This document shows, in pieces, positions 25,001 to 35,706 of a stretch of 64,000 nt of DNA. Source of the DNA: Asterias amurensis (Eukaryota > Echinodermata > Asteroidea > Forcipulatida > Asteriidae). The DNA is taken from assembly GCF_032118995.1 (NCBI RefSeq), contig NC_092651.1, forward strand, positions 12,983,285-13,047,284, in the 5' to 3' direction. The number at the start of each line of letters is the position of its first letter. Position 1 is the first letter of the stretch. Made by a program: the position numbers and the translations under genes. A model generated the notes under the pieces. That model was not told the origin of the DNA and did not search any database. It was given only the letters and a program-made list of their open reading frames with translations.

Positions 25001-28000
25001 AAAGAATCTTAAAATGTATGCCTTACCTCACTTCCAATCCCAAGCATAAGAATCATGGCGAAGAACAGCAGTGCCCAGATGGTTGAGAAAGGCATACGAG
25101 CAATAGCCTCAGGATAGGCAATAAATGCTAGTCCAGGACCTACAAGACAAATTTCATGCTCTCAAGTTAATATAACATAAACTGTACCAATAGACCCCTT
25201 ACATGATGCTTTTGTACACTCCTAAACAGCACCCTCACTGAAGTGAGAAGGACCTATGCTGGCCACGAGACTGCATGGTGAGAGGTGTGTACACATTTGT
25301 TTGACTTTGTGATGGAACCCTGTGCTAAGAGGTCTATTGTTGGTATTAAGGTAATATATCGACAAAAACATTGATTCAGGACCAAATTTAATAGCGCTGC
25401 TTAAGCTGAAGGTACTTTTGTTTGCAAGGCAGAACAATAGGCAGAATGTCAGTCACAAATGGGGCACGTGGAAATGTGGCGGTCGGTGAGCATCTGTGTG
25501 GGCTAAAGCTACTTTTTTTGCTATGAAATTGGACTGTGGTTTTGACACAGCATTATCTTTGTTGGTATTGAATTAGATTCCATTTATTCGACACAAAACC
25601 TATTATCAAGGAGTAAAGCAAATTAAAAACAAGCCTTAATGCATATAAAAAAGATAGAAAAAGCACAACTAAAAACATAGTCAGATCAATCAAGAAAATA
25701 AAGTGTGCAAACCATTTCCATCGTGTGTAATAATGCATTAAACAAGATAGAAAAAGCAATTGATAAACAATGAACAACAAATAAAGTGTGAATACAACTT
25801 ATAATTAAAAATGGAAATATTTCACAAATGTCATTTTTAAATTAGCAGAAGTTAGGAAACAAGTTGAAAACAATCATAAAAAAACACATTTACAATGACA
25901 GAATTGTGTACACACTCAGCATATAAAAAAGTAGTCTTATTTTCTAAACACTTTTTCTAGGAGATAGGTACCCAATCATGAATACAAATACAAAAAAATT
26001 GCTTTGAACTTGTTCAAAGCTTCAAGCATGGTTCAAACTTCCTGCGAATGCCAAGTGAATTTTGGCGTAAAATTTGTGACGTCAAATTTTGTATCAAATT
26101 TGCATTCGCATGAAATACGAACCAGGCTTTACTCCTCAACCATAGAGAAGAATGCGAGTCCTCATCAACCTGAAATGGTCTATCTTCCTCTTACCTGATG
26201 CTACAACCTTTTCAATGCTTACTCCAGCATCAGCTGCCATGAATCCAATCACGGAAAATATGACAAACCCAGCAAAGACACTCGTACCGCAATTGATGAA
26301 AGTCACAATTATCGCATCTCTGAAAATGAAAAAATAAACATTACTTATATACAAATCATCCCACCTTAACCAGCACTAGTTCCACAATGATAGAAAGATG
26401 TTTTCAAGACTTCAAGAACGAGTGATAGATTATAGATAAATGGTTTCCATGACTTCAAGAAAGAGCCTAGAATTACACAGAGGTCACAGCCTACATGTTG
26501 CCTTTGGTCTTGGCCTTGGTTCCCTTTCAACAGTTTCACATAGACTTAAAGACTCAAAGACAGTATACTGTCTTTGAGTCTTAAAGTCTGTCTTTGAGTC
26601 TTCAAGTCTATGTGAAACTTTTGATCTCATCATCAGGCTTTTTAGTTCAGGTTTGACACACAATGGATTGTCCAGGGGCGTAATTATTAGTCAACCGGTC
26701 GGCTCAACCAAAACAGGGCATTCCGATTCCAAAGTTGTTCCGGGTGTTAATAAACATCCGCTGTATTTTAGTTTGGAAAAGTTTGGCTGAAAAAAAGAGA
26801 GGACGGTTAAAGATCAAAACTCACCGATAAACATTATTGTGGAATTTGTTATAACTCGACAGTGTGTGTAGACTTCCAAAGGCAGTTCCAAGTGAGTAGA
26901 AGATCTGCACGGCAGCATCTTGCCAAACCTGTATCACAAAAAGAACGATATGTTTTTATTTAAAAAAATTCAACCTTGCTACAACTTTCTGTAAGCATAA
27001 CATTCGGTTTTTAATGCTTTATCATTTTCTCCCGATTCATCTTTTACTTACATTTAATTTCCCAAAGGTACAGATACCTCTTTTTCATGACAGTGTACTG
27101 TGATACAGGGGGGTTGATACCTGAGCTTACTGTCCACAAGGAACTTGGCTTTTGCAATGAGCTGTCGCAAAGTCATGTCTTCAAAATGCAGAATGTGACC
27201 AGAACTGACATTTAGGCCCTTATTGTTGTTTGTCATCTTCTGAATACAATAGTACCCAAACTAGCAATGTAGCAAGGTCACAAGGTGCTCATTGAGCACT
27301 GCTTTTGGTTTGCAGAGGTTTGCCCTACCTTTAATTTCTGTTGAGTCTTGATGCTACCCTGTTTTCAAATGTTGGCGTCACAGCCCTATTTTTGTTGTGA
27401 ATGTTTTGCAGGAGTTGAGCACATTTCAACTGCTGCCAAGTATTTGTTGCGAATTTGTGACGTGGTATTGGCATTTACAGAAAGTATGAACCTGGCTTAG
27501 TACCAAACTTTCCAGATACTTTCAAAAAGACAAAAAAACTACAAGAGAAACTCTGGCAGAGCTTCAAACAACCAACAAAATGCCAAGATAAGAACAGGAC
27601 TTTTGAATGCACTCATTACATGCCAAACTATAGGGCAGACTATGTCAACTGTGTCCATTTACAGAATACAGCTACCAGGAAATTATTTTCAGCCCAAGAA
27701 AACAAAACATTCATTTCATAATTCATTTTCCACATTTGTATTATTATAAAAATTAGACACTGACAGGCTACAAAGTCTAGTTAAGACAAGATTTAACAAA
27801 TTTATTGTAGTAAGTAACACCCACCGAAGTGTTCCTTTTGCATTGAGGTGTTGGTACCTCCAAATTGAAAATAATATTTGGCTCACGACACTGTGTTTTG
27901 TATAGGCCTACACAGATGGTGTACAACTGAGTCTTGTTTTTTTAGTAAACACAAAGTGTCACAAAAAAGAACAACCCAGTTTCTCACGGAAACAGGAACA

Positions 28001-31000
28001 AATATTCACAGAAATACTCACGGTTTGTTCCATAAAGTGTGGTCGTCAATATGCTGGGTATAAGTTTAATGAACAGAGTCATTTTATCAAACAAAATGAG
28101 AGAACATGTATCTAAATATTTTAGGTAGACTTCGTTCCGCTGTCAAAATGTCGTCTGCTCACCAGAAGTCTGTTCGCAAAAAGGTGCGACCGATTTACCA
28201 CATCTTAAAACTACTGCGCCGACATAAAAAATACTTATAAATACCAACTTCAAAACAAACCATAACTTGTAACTGAGCGGAATACTTTAAATAAAATTTT
28301 GATCAAGAAAAATTAAAAAAGGTTAAGTCAAAACCCCAATTGAAGTTTAAAAAGGGAATTAACTGGAACTACTTATCTTGTGGCAGAACACTAAAAGAAA
28401 AAAACGTTCGGCAGAAGGAAAGGCAGTTGTAGGTAGAGGGCGCTCTAACTAAAATAAACAAGTTTAGTACAGTGTGTAATTAATATTATAGTGGAATTAA
28501 TATTACGGATATTGTCAGCAATATTAACTAAGGAGGTATAAATAGGTAAGAGAGATTTAGTGGTAATACATGTAAATACTTGTGACTTGCCTTCGCACGT
28601 GCGAGTTTTTCCAGCTTAGGTTCGATGTAATAAATTATACCATCAATAGCGCCCTCCAGTGTAATACCTCGAATAAACAGAGCCAGCAAGACGACATACG
28701 GAAGAGTTGATGTGACGTATACCACCTTTTAGCAAGGGAGATAAAAGAAAAAATACAGTGTTAAAAGGTAAACAGCCAGGGTCCAACAATAACACACACA
28801 AATATTGTATATGCCTACTGAATTAATAATACTGCTATACTCTGACCTTGATGAAACACACCATTATTGTCAGTGGTGTCCAGTATAAAAAAAAAAGTGT
28901 CAAATATTAACCCTGGAATAAATCTTTCCAAATTTGTAGAAACATGTGGCGGTTCATTGATTGCTACAAATTATTGGAAGATTAGTTTACGGAGCTTTGA
29001 AGGTGTCATCTGTTGTACTGCTTTTCTATAGCCTCGAATGATGATAGATGTGTTGTTTTGTTTGTAAGTAGGTCTAATTTCACTTTTTCAACAGTTTTTT
29101 TTTGCTTAATTTTTTTCTTCTTCAATATTAAAAACAAGATTTTGTAGAAGAATGTAATATTTTACTTACCTTGCCGGATGTTTTGATTCCTTTGATGAGA
29201 CTGAAAAACACAGCTATCCAAGCCAAGAGTAGACACAAGGCTAACTCCCATTTGACTGGACCCATGATATGCATACCGTCTGACATGGTCAACACGTAAT
29301 TACTGCATTAGAGACAAAAAAATTAATAAATACAATTTTAACTAATGAACAGTATAAAAAGTATTCCTAGCTTTGGCAAACATAAGGCTCTTGCCCTTCA
29401 ATATGTTGCATGTTGGGCAACATATTGAAGGAAAGAGAGTTGAGCAAGTAAAAGTTTTTTCCATTTTATAGCACTGTTCCGAGATCCTCGTTTCTATCAC
29501 TATCCCCAATTATGTCTTCAAACCGACATAGGAAATTGTTTCGAAAAAAAAAGACAATGGTCCTAATGTATTTTAATTTGAAGAAAACAATGAAAAGTTC
29601 TGATTTTACTTGTTCCAGTGGGATACTTACTTAAAATACTCCTCACTGGGACGAACTGGATGGGTGATGTTCGTGAAAGATTCATTTTGTGAGGTTTCAC
29701 TGTAGAGTGTTTCATTCTGGGAGGTTCCATTCTGGAAGATGTATTCCAAGGTGCCATTTTCTCCCTTCTTTTGAATGGTACAGTTGCCAGTATTCCATTC
29801 GTTTCCGCATGTCTTCCATGGTAACTCACTCGTAAAGGACGCAAACAGGTAAAAGAACGCATACGCAATGATGACGTTGTAGTATAGAGTCACTAGTGCA
29901 CAGACAATCAGCATACCATAACCTAGCCCTGGGGAAACGAGGATTATAAAAGAAAAGTAAAAAAACAGAGATAAGTAGTTTTTTATGAAAAATACAAGAT
30001 ACAACTTGACTGACATAAACTGACAAAAGCAACCTTCGAACATTCTAAAACATTAATCAAGGATCGTCGAGAATGCCAATCTGTGTTCTCTCTCAATCAT
30101 TGAGGCGTGTTGCTCAAAATAATTGTACAAACCAACACACACACAAACTCACATTTTCTTTCATTTTTAAAGGTCTTGTTTTTAGAACCTTTGGGCAATA
30201 ATATTGGAGAAATTAAGACACTAATTTCATTTCATTTTGCGTTTCTCTGTAACGCTACATTTAGCGCCAAATAGAGGGACCATTTTACAAAGTAAATAGT
30301 CATCTAACCCACACGGCATGGGTAACATTTTAAACCACGACCGAAGTTCTTGGAAATTTGAAATGTGGTTATAGGTCTTAAATGAAATTCTGACACGTTG
30401 CTATAGGAACGGATATTGACGCAGTCTGGATCTATTATGTACGGAAACGAACGCATTATAGAGCATACACTGAACGGGTGCACGCGATATGACGGGGAAA
30501 ACAGTAGTGCCCGAAACTACAGCGGCTGTTGACCCCTTATGCCTTCCCTAACCACACCGCAAGACATACATGTAGTGTAGGACTATTTGACTGCATCGTG
30601 AGTCAAACACGCAGTTTAAAGGCAGTGGACACTACTGGTAATTGTCAAAGACTAGCCTTCACAGTTGGTGTATCTCAACATATGCATAAAATAACAAACC
30701 TGTGAACATTTGAGCTCAATCGGTCATCAAAGTTGCGAGATAATAATGAAAGAAAAAAACACCTTTGTCACACGAAGTTGTGTGCGTTTAGATGGTTGAT
30801 TTCGAGACCTCAAGTTCTAAACTTGAGGTCTCGAAATCAAATTCGTGGAAAATTACTTCTTTCTCGAAAACTATGGCACTTCAGAGGGAGCTGTTTCTCA
30901 CAATGTTTTATACCACCAACCTCTCCCCATTACTTGTCACCTAGAAAGGTTTTATGCTAATAATTATTTTGAGTAATTACCAATAGTGTCCACTGCCTTT

Positions 31001-34000
31001 AAACGACTGGTTTGTAAATGAGTCTGGCTGTTAAATGAGTCTGGTTCCGGTCGTGTCCGTTATAATGGGGGAATGGGATCACCTCAGAAAGCTCCATTCA
31101 CTACGTACACATAATATAATATTATTCATGCCGTTTTCTATAAAAAAAAATTGAGGTCAGGCAATTAAAAAAAAAAAAAAATCCCAGAAAATCAAGAAAT
31201 CGCTTATTTCTGCCTGCAGAACTCAAGCAGTTTCTCCTGTGCTCATTGTATTTTAATTTTGGGCTGAACAAAGAAAATCTGACTATAGTGAGTGAGCCTT
31301 GAACCTGCGACCTTCGGATTAAACGTGCTGGCGCTCTACCAACTGGCCTGAGTGTTGTCGGTCTCCTTGTTTGAAAATTGTTATCTTTGCTCGTGTGTTA
31401 TTTTATTTGTGACCTATGACAGCAAGGAGGTGGAGCGTTTACCTCAAAAACAACTTTCTTGTTAACAATTATTTGATGATTGCACCAGCTGTAGTCTCAT
31501 GATCATAAGCAAAGTTGCTCTATAGCATTGACCCATTTAAACACTTTTCTGCCAGAGCTCAACTCAACTCAACTTCTGTGGTCTAATGGAGAGTAGATCA
31601 GTCACCGACTCCCTAAGGCTCTTGTGAATCGACCTTGACTTTCTAATCCCGGTCTGTTCTAGTGGGTATAGAAGTTTCAAGTTTAAAGTCAAGATGGGTA
31701 AGAAAGAACGTCTACTACATCACAGTTATTTTTTTGTTTTAAGAAACATGGTAAAACCCAACCATCGTGCTTCATTTTTGTTAACGTTTATTAAAAAAAA
31801 AAACAGAACGAAGAATGTACACCAGTTTCTCAAAACGGAAAACCAACACAAAGATGAATACGTGAGACTTGTGACGTCATTCGACTCACTTTTCACTGTA
31901 TATACCCACGTTAATCTTTTACTTAAGATTTAAGAAGGATCTGTAATGTACCGCCTTTACAACCTCAGATTATGGGAGTTTCCAAGAATGTACACATATC
32001 CAAACATCCCACTACACCCAATGAGTAAAAGTAAACGAGGGACATTTGTATAGGCAATGGATTTAAAGTAATTAACAAAAAAAATGTGTTTTAAAGGTAT
32101 AAGTGAACTCAAAATATAAACAGCCTTTTTCTAATCCTGTCAAAATGTATATTATGTACTCTTACTTGTTCTCACTGAAGCTTGATCACTTTGCTTTCTC
32201 CTTGATACGTTTTAATTTGTGTTTGTTCAGAGGGACCATTTAAAACAACCTTTAGGCTTTTGATAGACCATCTTGTTTGGTTAGAAGTTTTGAAATCAGT
32301 GTTGGAGTGCAGGTATACATTCAAATCCAAAACTGTCTTTCTTTGGCGAGGCCAAATAAAAGTGAATTATCAAAACAAAAATAATCATACAGTTTGGCCC
32401 TATTAATTTCCCAGCAATATACCTTTGAAGAGAGGGCAAATCTTCCAGATGGTGAGACATCCTTGACTGGCAAACTGACCGAAGCTAAGCTCCATGAAGA
32501 ACATTGGAAGGCCTGCTACCAATACCATGATCAAGTACGGTATCAAAAATGCACCTGTGTCAGAAACCAAGCAATCAATCAATATTATATTTCAAATTAT
32601 ATCAAATATAAAATATATTATACCAATAATTAACAATTATAGATATGTCAATCTCTTAAAAACAACGTCGAACAGGTTGGAATCTGCAACTATACTATGG
32701 TTCAGATCCCACTTTGACAGATTTTGTTTTTGGAAATAGATCTAAGTGGTCCTGCGTGTACATTTCTTCACAGGTTTGTTATTTCATGTATAAATGGTTC
32801 ATCACAAAAGAACGTTGTCTATTTGAATCATTAGCTTTTGTATTTTTGTCTAAGAAAAGTCTATTAAATCCCGCTCTCTTGTTTCAATAAATGGCACACC
32901 ATTCAACCAACCTGCACTTTTCGGTGGACACCTGGGGCCAATTTCAAAGATCTGCTTAGCCCAAAAATTTGCTAAGCGTGAAATTTGTTCCTTGATAAAA
33001 ACGGGATTACATATTTCCATTTGTTGCATATTGCTTGTTACTGGTATTCAGCGCATGATTGCTTATCCTGAAAATCAAGTGGAAATTTGGTTGGTAATCC
33101 TGTTTTTATCGAGGAAGAAATTTCATGCTAAGTACATTTTTGTGCTTCGCAGCTCTTATCTATGGAAATCGGGCCATGAACACATACTTTGTCGGGGTCC
33201 CTAGCACTTTATATTTGGCTCATTCCAATTACAACAATCGATTAACAAAGGTGATACATGATTTTCGAATGATGTGTCCTCGAGCAAAAATTGACTATTA
33301 AACACAACAATAAGCTGCGGCCGTTAATTATTGACGCACGACAATGTCCGGGATAATTAGTTTAATTTCAATTAGTTATTCCATTTTCATCTATTGTGAC
33401 AGAAATCTAGATTAAGCCTTCCGGATTCTTAATAAGCTAATGCATCTACGGATAATGCACTCACACCTACGCATAAAATCTCATTGCACCGAACACGTAT
33501 TCGTGTATTGAGGGTCATTTTGGGGGTAAACTTTAATTGTTTGGTTGTTTTCAATGCAATGCTAATTTATAGGCAACATTAGATAAAAACAATACAATAA
33601 ACGTCACACATTGAAGTGTTCAATTGTCAACTGAATATAGTCTCTATACTTGCTGAGAGAACAGCAAATGTCAAGGAATTTTTACACTTAAGTCGAATAA
33701 CTTATGCCTCTGAAAAGAACTGGTGTGGTTGGACGTTTCGAACAGTATACGAACAGTATACTCTGCTCGTCTTCGCAGGAGAAGCTTTCTCCTGAAGACG
33801 AGCAGAGTATACTGTTTGAATTATGGAGACCAACACTCCATGAAAGGAGTATTAGCGTGGAAGCGTCGAGGCCGAGCAGTTAAGAGCACTGAATTCAAAC
33901 TATGGTGTTTCTGATCAGCAGAGTGTGGGTTCGAATCCCCAGTCCTTAAGCAAGACACTTAACCATTGCTTCGTCCTTCGGACGGGACATAAAGCCGTTG

Positions 34001-35706
34001 GTCCCATGTGTTGTGTAAAGTGTAAACGCAATGTAAAAGAACCCAGTGCACTTATCGCAAAGAGAAGGGGTTCGCCCGGTGTTCCTGGCTGGATTGGCAG
34101 CATATTGCGCCACAACACCTTGTAAACCATTACATGGTTGCTAAGGATTATGTCATAATCTCAAACTTCGTCCCACTCCTTGCAGTACACTGCAAAAATG
34201 TTGGTCAAATCATTTGTTGGGCAAAGTAACTTCAACAGTTATTGGTCGATAATTGCCCAACAAAACCAATAATTGGTGTTGGACAAACATTTTGTTTGCC
34301 AATTTTTTGTTTAAAAAGCGGAACAAAATTTGGCCAAGTGATGGGCAAATAATTCGTAATCTGAATTTATCATAACTGTTGGTTACACTTTTGCTTATTT
34401 ATTGGAGCAACTTTTTGGGTAATTTTAGTTAATTATGATTGTTGGTTAAAATGATGCACATTAGTTGGTCAAAATCATCCGATCATGCGCACTACGATCA
34501 AAGAGTTGCCCAAAAGTTGGGCAAGGTATGAAATAACATAACGATATTTTCCAACATGGCGAGTGGAGGAATGGCTGTGACGAGCGGGGTTTTCCAGTAG
34601 ATGTAGATCAAATTTGAAGGTTAGTTTTGAACTAAATATGAAGTTGTGTTTTCTATTTAGTCGTACATAGTCGTGACAGTTGCAGAGGGAGCAACAAAGT
34701 GACACTACTGTTGAATTAGTTTCAGTTTTTAGTTTCAGTTTTATCATGCCATTATGTGCAACGCCGGTTGTGGCATGTATGCGTGTGCTTGCGCTGCAAC
34801 TGTCACGACTGTGTACAACAACTGAACAAGAAACAAACTATATTTAGTTGAAAACTAACCTTCCAAAGCATCTACAAACCACTGAGCACCCTCTCGATTT
34901 TGAGAGAGATGCCAAGGCCTTGGAAGGTCACACCTCACCACCGTTTGCCATCGTGGAAATGATATTTTCTACGCCTGGTTGTATGACGTGTCACAGAAGA
35001 AACTGTAAATCAAAGGGTTAAATACATTCACCATTTGTTGGATAACACCGAAAAGGGTTAAATCATTAATAAAATCATCGCCCAATAAGTGGGTTATTGA
35101 TAATGTATTAAATACCTAGAAAATGGGTAAACAAAAAATTACCCAACTGTTGGTTACCAAAATATACCCAACTATTGATGAGGAAATATTACCCAATTAT
35201 TTGGCAATCAGAGTGCCCAACTTTGATGGGTAATATTTTGCCCAAAAGTTGGAGGAGTTCACTATTCGCCCTTAATTGGGTAAAAAGTTGGGCATTTTTT
35301 TACCCAATTTGTTTACAGTGTAGTAATACCTGGCGCTTTGTATCCTTTGGCAAAAGGCGCGTTATAAATACGGTTATAATTATTATTATACATGGTTTGT
35401 GTACCCGCAAGTTTTCTTTAGTATTTATAGTTTCTTCCTGTGATATTATTGTTGCCTGGCATTGAATGTCTTACCGCCTCCATTTTCAAAGCAGAGGAAT
35501 GGGAAGCGCCAGATGTTGCCTAGTCCCACCGCGAAGCTGACACAAGACAGGACGAAGTCCAGTTTGCCAGACCAGTTGCCCCTGGTCTCATTCTCGTCAC
35601 CTTCTTCGACCACTTTGCTGGTCTGAAGACTGGAGTCGTCCCTTATTATATCTTTCCCCTCTTCCGGTCCCATCGGGGTCTCAAAGTCCTCACGGTTACC
35701 CGTCAT
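18967..35706 (-). CDS. SLC6 family Na+/Cl--dependent amino acid/neurotransmitter transporter, 'gene A' (glycine-transporter-like), 13 coding exons
   Basis: Plasma-membrane symporter of the SLC6 (LeuT-fold) family. Coding exons (minus): 35475-35706, 32423-32554, 29631-29928, 29170-29302, 28591-28725, 26825-26928, 26195-26319, 25027-25139, 23892-24032, 22557-22656, 20894-20994, 19796-19969 and 18967-19128. Phases join to 649 codons with no internal stop. All acceptors are AG and all donors GT except GC after 28591. TM1 has [12 protein letters not shown] (about residues 59-70) and TM2 FLIPY. A disulfide loop, [12 protein letters not shown] (Cys162/Cys171), lies in a long extracellular loop with six N-glycosylation sequons. 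TM6 has QIFYSLG and [10 protein letters not shown]7 INCGTS, TM8 [19 protein letters not shown]. The C-terminus has [10 protein letters not shown]. The Na+ and Cl- ligand positions look intact. The shape recalls invertebrate glycine/neutral amino acid transporters, but the substrate cannot be fixed. Start ATG 35706 lies just after a likely acceptor (ctactag), so a 5' untranslated exon is expected upstream. Confidence 0.93.
20380..20634. repeat. Foldback element with tRNA-like (Lys-type) arms, in gene A intron
   Basis: The left end is the reverse complement of a tRNA-like unit (gagtgggatttgaaacc ... gcgctctaccaactgagcta). The right end is a decayed tRNA-like unit in the forward sense (aaagctagatggtagagtgc ... 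ggttcaaatcccgctcta). Between them are smaller inverted segments, for example gcggcagccaggag against cccctggctgccgc. The same architecture, shortened, occurs at 46745-46860. It is not a functional tRNA gene. Confidence 0.75.
21600..22300. repeat. Degenerate about 230-bp tandem repeat, three copies, in gene A intron
   Basis: The segment caatatattcaca-gtaaatgcacatcaa-gtaaatccctgtatatgaatgaactaaatgaa at about 21846 recurs at about 22077, and partly at about 21610. Each is followed by attcagatttacacaca, caatgtcaa, cttcacaaaaagttt and gagattcaaat-aattcagt blocks. Copies are diverged, AT-rich and have no sustained frame. They lie in the intron between exons 22557-22656 and 20894-20994. Confidence 0.7.
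22693..23066 (+). repeat. Second palindromic TTAA MITE-like family, copy 1 (gene A intron)
   Basis: Starts ttaaagccattggacccttt and ends aatggctttaa. It contains a 20-bp near-palindrome aattctcgttagcgagaatt in the centre and a CpG-rich block gacacggcgaaacgcgcg. The right half shares cgattgagcctaaatttcc and cacaggattgttattttata with the first family. A near-identical copy lies inverted at 50527-50898. By eye they differ at roughly 15 positions plus the length of a poly-A run, so insertion looks recent. Confidence 0.88.
23150..23467 (-). repeat. Degraded palindromic MITE-like copy (gene A intron)
   Basis: Reverse-orientation landmarks seen: gtatacttttggtaattgtc, aaagaccagtatcctcac, aataacaaacctataaaaat, aaagaataaaacacccttgt, tgtgtgctttcag. 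Beyond about 23340 the match decays. Same group as the 7495-7795 remnant. Confidence 0.55.
24323..24550. repeat. Foldback MITE-like element (ggacccaatttcat ... gtgaaatttggccca)
   Basis: The terminal inverted repeats pair ggacccaatttcatgggtct and gtaagcaaag on the left with cggtaagcaaagccgtgaaa and tttggccca on the right. The element abuts a tRNA-like SINE remnant (24551 onward). A related element is at 32934-33178. Lies in the gene A intron between exons 25027-25139 and 23892-24032. Confidence 0.65.
24551..24925 (+). repeat. tRNA-derived SINE remnant split by a foldback insertion
   Basis: 24551-24590 reads tctctgatcagcagagtgtg and a B-box-like ggttcaagtccca, as in the SINE at 33855-34187. 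24849-24925 resembles that SINE's body (ccaggtgtttctggccagg, ttggcagcagattgtgcca). The interval 24699-24848 is a separate palindrome inserted in it. Confidence 0.6.
24699..24848. repeat. Palindromic element inserted in SINE remnant
   Basis: The left arm has gatttcacaaagagttaaga and the right arm ccttactctttgtgaaatcg. Inside, ttaggactacc / ggacaagtcctaagttagga blocks also pair, so nearly the whole 150 bp folds back on itself. Non-coding. Confidence 0.75.
26004..26135. repeat. Short foldback repeat (gcgaatgcc ... gcattcgc), gene A intron
   Basis: tcctgcgaatgccaagtgaa at about 26039 pairs with tttgcattcgcatgaaatac at about 26098. The centre holds a perfect TGACGTCA (26077-26084) inside aaatttgtgacgtcaaattt. 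The right flank reads acgaaccaggcttta. A related but decayed end (agtatgaacctggctta) occurs near 27485-27500. Confidence 0.5.
26532..26619. repeat. Hairpin with direct duplication, gene A intron
   Basis: agtttcacatagacttaaag and actcaaagacag on the left pair with ctgtctttgagtct and ttcaagtctatgtgaaact on the right. The gtctttgagtctt block is duplicated on the right arm. The loop centre is the palindrome gacagtatactgtc. Confidence 0.85.
29396..29432. repeat. Short perfect hairpin, gene A intron
   Basis: ccttcaatatgttgc pairs with gcaacatattgaagg across a loop of a few bases. Isolated; no terminator or RNA-gene context. Confidence 0.8.
30616..31002 (-). repeat. Full-length palindromic TTAA MITE-like element, well preserved
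   Basis: The best-preserved full copy in the window (387 bp), in the gene A intron between exons 32423-32554 and 29631-29928. Termini are ttaaaggcagtggacactac and a right end reading agtgtccactgcctttaa, a long terminal inverted repeat with TTAA at both ends. The centre is a perfect stem, gatttcgagacctcaagtt against aacttgaggtctcgaaatc, around a 3-nt loop. No frame for a transposase. Confidence 0.92.
31285..31352 (-). repeat. tRNA-like SINE head remnant
   Basis: Read on the minus strand it has an A-box-like ttggtagagcgccagcacg followed by tccgaaggtcgcaggttcaa, the layout of the tRNA-Lys-like arms at 20380-20634 and 46745-46860. The acceptor stem does not pair, so it is not a working tRNA. Confidence 0.55.
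32934..33178. repeat. Foldback MITE-like element (ggggccaatttc ... gaaatcgggcc)
   Basis: ggggccaatttcaaagatct, atttgctaagcgtgaaattt and tgataaaaacgggattac on the left pair with gtaatcctgtttttatcga, gaaatttcatgctaagt and tatggaaatcgggcc on the right. Non-coding; same group as 24323-24550. Lies in gene A intron 1. Confidence 0.7.
33752..33817. repeat. 66-bp near-perfect hairpin, gene A intron 1
   Basis: aacagtatactctgctcgtc and ttcgcaggagaa pair with ttctcctgaa and gacgagcagagtatactgtt. Arms are about 31 bp with one unpaired base and a 3-nt loop. It stands immediately 5' of a tRNA-derived SINE. Confidence 0.9.
33855..34187 (+). repeat. tRNA-Leu-like SINE, left part
   Basis: The head has the A-box-like ggccgagcagttaagagca and B-box-like gtgggttcgaatccccag, arranged as in tRNA-Leu with a variable arm. 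The body follows (cttcgtccttcggacgggac, aagccgttggtccca, gcatattgcgccaca). It stops at tgcagta, where the 34188-35320 element begins. Its 3' end resumes at 35321. Confidence 0.8.
34188..35320. mobile_element. 1.13-kb terminal-inverted-repeat element inserted in the SINE
   Basis: Starts cactgcaaaaatgttgg and ends acccaatttgtttacagtg, imperfect inverted termini (CACTG/CAGTG), flanked by TA on both sides. Both arms are built from many ttggg / cccaa-type words. An inner inverted pair (aaggttagttttgaacta, gtcgtgacagttgcag against ctgcaactgtcacgac, agttgaaaactaacctt) folds the middle. No transposase frame. Probably a non-autonomous DNA transposon; a TA target suggests but does not prove a Tc1/mariner-like mobiliser. 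Confidence 0.78.
35321..35395 (+). repeat. tRNA-Leu-like SINE, 3' part
   Basis: Resumes after the inserted element with acctggcgctttgtatcctt, an aaaggcgc near-inverted partner, and a taaatacggttataattattattat tail of ATT units. Together with 33855-34187 it makes one SINE. Confidence 0.75.

Noticed and set aside
25553-25780. 75-codon hydrophobic minus-strand frame (possible membrane protein)
   Set aside because: Hydrophobicity follows from AT-rich intron sequence. It lies between confirmed gene A exons and has no fitting splice sites.
33925-34125. 66-codon frame (and its minus-strand partner)
   Set aside because: Lies wholly inside the tRNA-derived SINE body.
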